This document shows, piece after piece, positions 61,166 to 64,000 of a DNA stretch of 64,000 nucleotides. Source of the stretch: Anseranas semipalmata (taxonomy: Eukaryota > Chordata > Aves > Anseriformes > Anseranatidae); assembly GCA_013399115.1 (NCBI GenBank), contig VXAA01005665.1, positions 1,034,249 to 1,098,248 of the forward strand, written 5' to 3'. A program made the position numbers and the translations under genes. The notes beneath the pieces were generated by a model. The model worked only from the letters and a program-made list of their open reading frames with translations. It was not told where the DNA came from and ran no database searches. How positions within the stretch are numbered: the stretch's first letter is position 1; each line of letters starts with the position of its first letter.

Positions 61166-61265
61166 CTGATCCTGTAAACATTTACTAATGTGCTTAAAGT
61201 TAAGCCTGTAATTCTCCTGAAGTCAGTGAGTTAACCTGTGTATTTAAAGTTGAGGCTGAACTCAA
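61166..61265. repeat. Ancient amniote palindromic dispersed repeat, decayed
   Basis: CTGATCCTGTAAACATTTAC, TAATGTGCTTAAAGTTAAGC, CTCCTGAAGTCAGTGAGTTA, ACCTGTGTATTTAAAGTTGA line up with a repeat common in turtles and other sauropsids. Its form is GATCCTGCAAACACTTA, GTGCTTAA.TTTAAGCA, a central CCATTGAAGTCAATGG, then the inverted arm. The centre (CTGAAGTCAG) and the two TTAAAGTT arms remain. The element is probably a non-autonomous DNA transposon, but its family name is not certain to me. Confidence 0.55.
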
Positions 61266-64000
61266 TGCAAGTGTCTGAAAGATCTTAATTATAGTAGTGT
61301 GTCTATAAGAAGTAAATGGCTCCCTTGACTCTGAGCCAACTTTTGTACTGGTATGTCGGCCAGTGCCTTTGGGTTGTAGGTTTTCTTGCTTATTGTTTCC
61401 AGTGTTCCAGAAAATGTCTGTGAATGTATCTTTAAAAAAAAAAGGGGGAGGGATGAGACAGGACAGGGACGACCCATGAGACAGGACTGATTTGTTTTTG
61501 TTTGTTTGTTTGTTTTAAATAAAACCAGGTCAATGATGGGACAATGCAGAATGATTTTGAAATGACTCAATAATTAGCTTAGTGACTTACTGTTGGATTA
61601 CTAACTGAGCTTCAAAAAGTAGTTTGAGTGCCTTCAAAGTGACATCAGAATTCACACAAGATTATCTGAAGTTATTTGGTGTAAAGAAGCCTTATGATCA
61701 GAAGATGTGCTTTCCAAATTGCCATGCAATGAAAGAGTTTACTGTGAAGTTAGGTTAAGGTGTTTGTTTTTTCTTCTCTCCCCCTGCCCAGCTCACTAAA
61801 GAAAAAAAAAAGAAAATCAGCTCATGCATTTGTGTGTATCTCAGTACCTGATCAGGCAGCAGCAGCAGCAGAATTCATCAAAGTCATTTCCTCCCTCCAA
61901 TGACCTCAAACGTTTCCCCTTGTTAGCCCAAGGTTGCAGCATCTATGTATTGCAACAAACACTTGTGTCTCATAAAATTATGTTTTATTGCAGTTTCTTG
62001 TCAAAATTGGCATTGTTAGTGACAATTGCAATCACTGTCATCTGAGTAGGCAGATTTATATCCTGCTTGCAAGATAAGCGCAGTATGCTTTTCCTGAGAA
62101 ATCAGCACTTGAATTAAGTACTCAAAACATTCTTCTAAACTGTGCTCTTTTTTTGTCATTTTTCTGTTCTTTGTTGGTCTCACTTATGTCAAATGAATTT
62201 ATGGAAATGCCTCATTTTTTTTTCCTGGTTTTATCCCAGTACTTTTTGTCACAGTTGGAGGCTTCTTGTCCAATTTCATAGCTAGCCATGTAACTGATTT
62301 TCTTTTAATGTCACGTAATTTCTCCAGTTTGATGTTTCTTTTTTCATTTCTCACATTCTTTCCCTGTATCTCCCATTCTTTCCCTATATACATGGAACAT
62401 TCTGCATCTTCCTGCTTTCTATGGGACATGCAAATCCCTCCCTCCCTTGATCCCCCCATTTCTCTTCCCCTATCTCTTTTTTATCTTGTTGATATCTCGA
62501 GAATAGTCAAATTTGTCCTGCATATAAACTGTATCCTTAAACATTTAAAAATATTTATTCTCTGTTGACATATTTTTGTATGCTTGAATCTCATTTTTAT
62601 CTTTTTTTTTTTCAGTGGTCCAAAAGAATAGATGACAAGGGAAAAAAAGAATAGGAAAATACAAGTCATTAAAAAATCATTGTGACTGTAAAGGTAGAAG
62701 CGGTCAGATTATCTTGAAGAGTGTTTCCACTAAGAGTCTGCACTTCTATAGTTGGAAAAGACCATAAGTAAAATTTCAGGAATATACAGGTATCTGAGAA
62801 GAACATAAAAATGAGGGGGGAAAGAAGTCAGATTTCAGTCTGTCACCTGATCTGAGAGGGTTTTTATTACTATATGTTTAACATGTGTAACTAGTTACTT
62901 TCTTGTAATACATGTGGGCAGAAGGTATTAAGGAGAAGGGTGAATGAGAATCAGATTGTCTTGGAGCCCTTTGAAAAAATGATAGATCTCCTACATGCTG
63001 TTTTTAGTTTGTTTTTAACTTAGCATGTGAAGATAAATGTCCAGTCAGTCACTAGATCTGAAGACAGATTATTTTTAAAGTCTTTACATTTTCATTTAAA
63101 GATATTTAGAGGAGATCCTGAGATAGAATAACATGGAATGCACTGCAGAACTGGGTGCACAGGTGGTTATGGGAGACTCCCATAAAACTCCCAATACCTT
63201 TCTCCTTTCCAGCTGACTGCCACCATATTGCAATCAGAGTTGAAGTTAAAATGCAGAAAGGAATGAGGGGCTTGTATTGCAAAAAACATTTGCAACACAG
63301 CTAAGTTGGCCAAGCAAGGTGAGGCCCTACATTCATCTTTATATCACATCTTTCCCTGTATTAATAAATTTAAATCAGGTACAAAGTATTAAAAGATATC
63401 CTACACATTGATAGCATAAACCCCATTATTTTTGGGGTCATCAGTGTGTCAACTCCAGATTAAAAAAAAAAAAAAAAAAGCCCTGAATACACAGACTTTG
63501 TAAACCTTCCTACCCCATTAAAATTTCAGTGTTTGAAACCCCACAAATCTGATAATGGGAGACTGCTCACCAGCTGTGCCAGCTGAAACCCTCTAACTGC
63601 TTGGCCCAGGGAGTACTGAAGCCCTACATCTCCTTGACCAGAGAGCTTCATGCTGCTTTGGAGTGCTTTTCTCTTGAATCTTATTTCACGGGTCCTTGAA
63701 AGGTGAGAAAAGAGCTGAGCTTGCTGCAATCAAAGCTGGCAAGAGGTTTTGTTTTTAGCAAAGCAGAGCACTTGAACACTTCCTCAGTACCAGGCTTGAC
63801 ATGGGTAATTGAAATTCCAGCGTGATCTTTGCATCAGTTGGACTAAAGTTAAAGCATGTTTGAGGGGCTGCTGGCTTCATTCCTTTAGCTTCCAGGGGTG
63901 ATGTGAAGGTATGGGTGCCTAAGAAAGTTAGCACCTCAGCACTGGAGCGTAGAATAAGTCAAAATAAGAGAGAACTTAGGAGAGAAGGCATTTTGAGGAG
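61266..64000. other. Unique AT-rich DNA with simple repeats, no gene seen
   Basis: It holds a (GTTT)n run at about 61492-61516, A-rich runs near 61432-61442 and 61801-61812, and an A18 run at 63462-63479. Open frames of 60-100 codons have no known domain. A splice acceptor-like T/C tract ends in AG at 62614-62615 but all frames after it stop within 13 codons. Confidence 0.45.

Noticed and set aside
62600..62700. Good acceptor tract ending in AG at 62615 followed by WSKRIDDKGKKE and a stop
   Set aside because: All frames stop within 13 codons and no poly(A) signal or upstream exon is evident; T-rich tracts ending in AG are common here.
62745..62775. ATAGTTGGAAAAGACCATAA looks like a CR1 3' end in reverse
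   Set aside because: About 20 bp only, with no octamer or following CR1 sequence.
1..64000. CRISPR array, operon, prophage or other prokaryotic system
   Set aside because: No regularly spaced repeats, no dense coding, and the repeats present are vertebrate.

Overview
The window is AT-rich vertebrate nuclear DNA, almost certainly from a bird. The evidence is the repeat content: several 5'-truncated CR1 LINEs ending in the avian CR1 octamer (ATTCTATG/CATAGAAT), two solo LTRs of the avian ERVL type, and a thin background of very old amniote repeats (MIR-like SINEs, an L2/CR1-superfamily reverse-transcriptase relic, a decayed palindromic repeat). CR1 with ERVL LTRs and no Alu, B1 or L1 fits Aves; the species cannot be fixed from sequence alone.

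I find no intact protein-coding gene, tRNA, rRNA or CRISPR array. The open frames are short, and apart from one inside a CR1 element none reads as a known protein. Most lie in GC-rich repeats, the CpG island or random sequence. The window is best described as intergenic or deep intronic DNA. A few splice-site-flanked microexons and one splice-acceptor-to-poly(A) unit could belong to an unseen transcript, but all are within reach of chance.

Layout: 1-5 kb is AT-rich unique DNA with a GC-rich ERVL solo LTR (1364-1867). 5-14 kb is unique DNA with a purine-rich block (about 12.3-13.0 kb). 14.7-15.2 kb is the best-preserved CR1, with an exact 86-bp tandem duplication at its 3' end. 17.4-17.6 kb is a second ERVL LTR whose middle is missing exactly at a single N. 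18.7-19.3 kb is a strong CpG island. 20-26 kb holds four CR1 fragments, three of them within 1.6 kb. Small GC-rich islets lie at 26.5-26.8 and 34.25-34.6 kb. A 91-base assembly gap lies at 29048-29138. 35-48 kb is AT-rich with microsatellites. 42.8-43.0, 50.4-50.8, 51.1-51.2 and 61.2 kb hold ancient amniote repeats.

No genes act together here and I see no new biological system. The observations most worth checking are the CpG island, the LTR/N assembly junction, the exact CR1 duplication, and the ancient reverse-transcriptase relic lying next to a MIR-like SINE.
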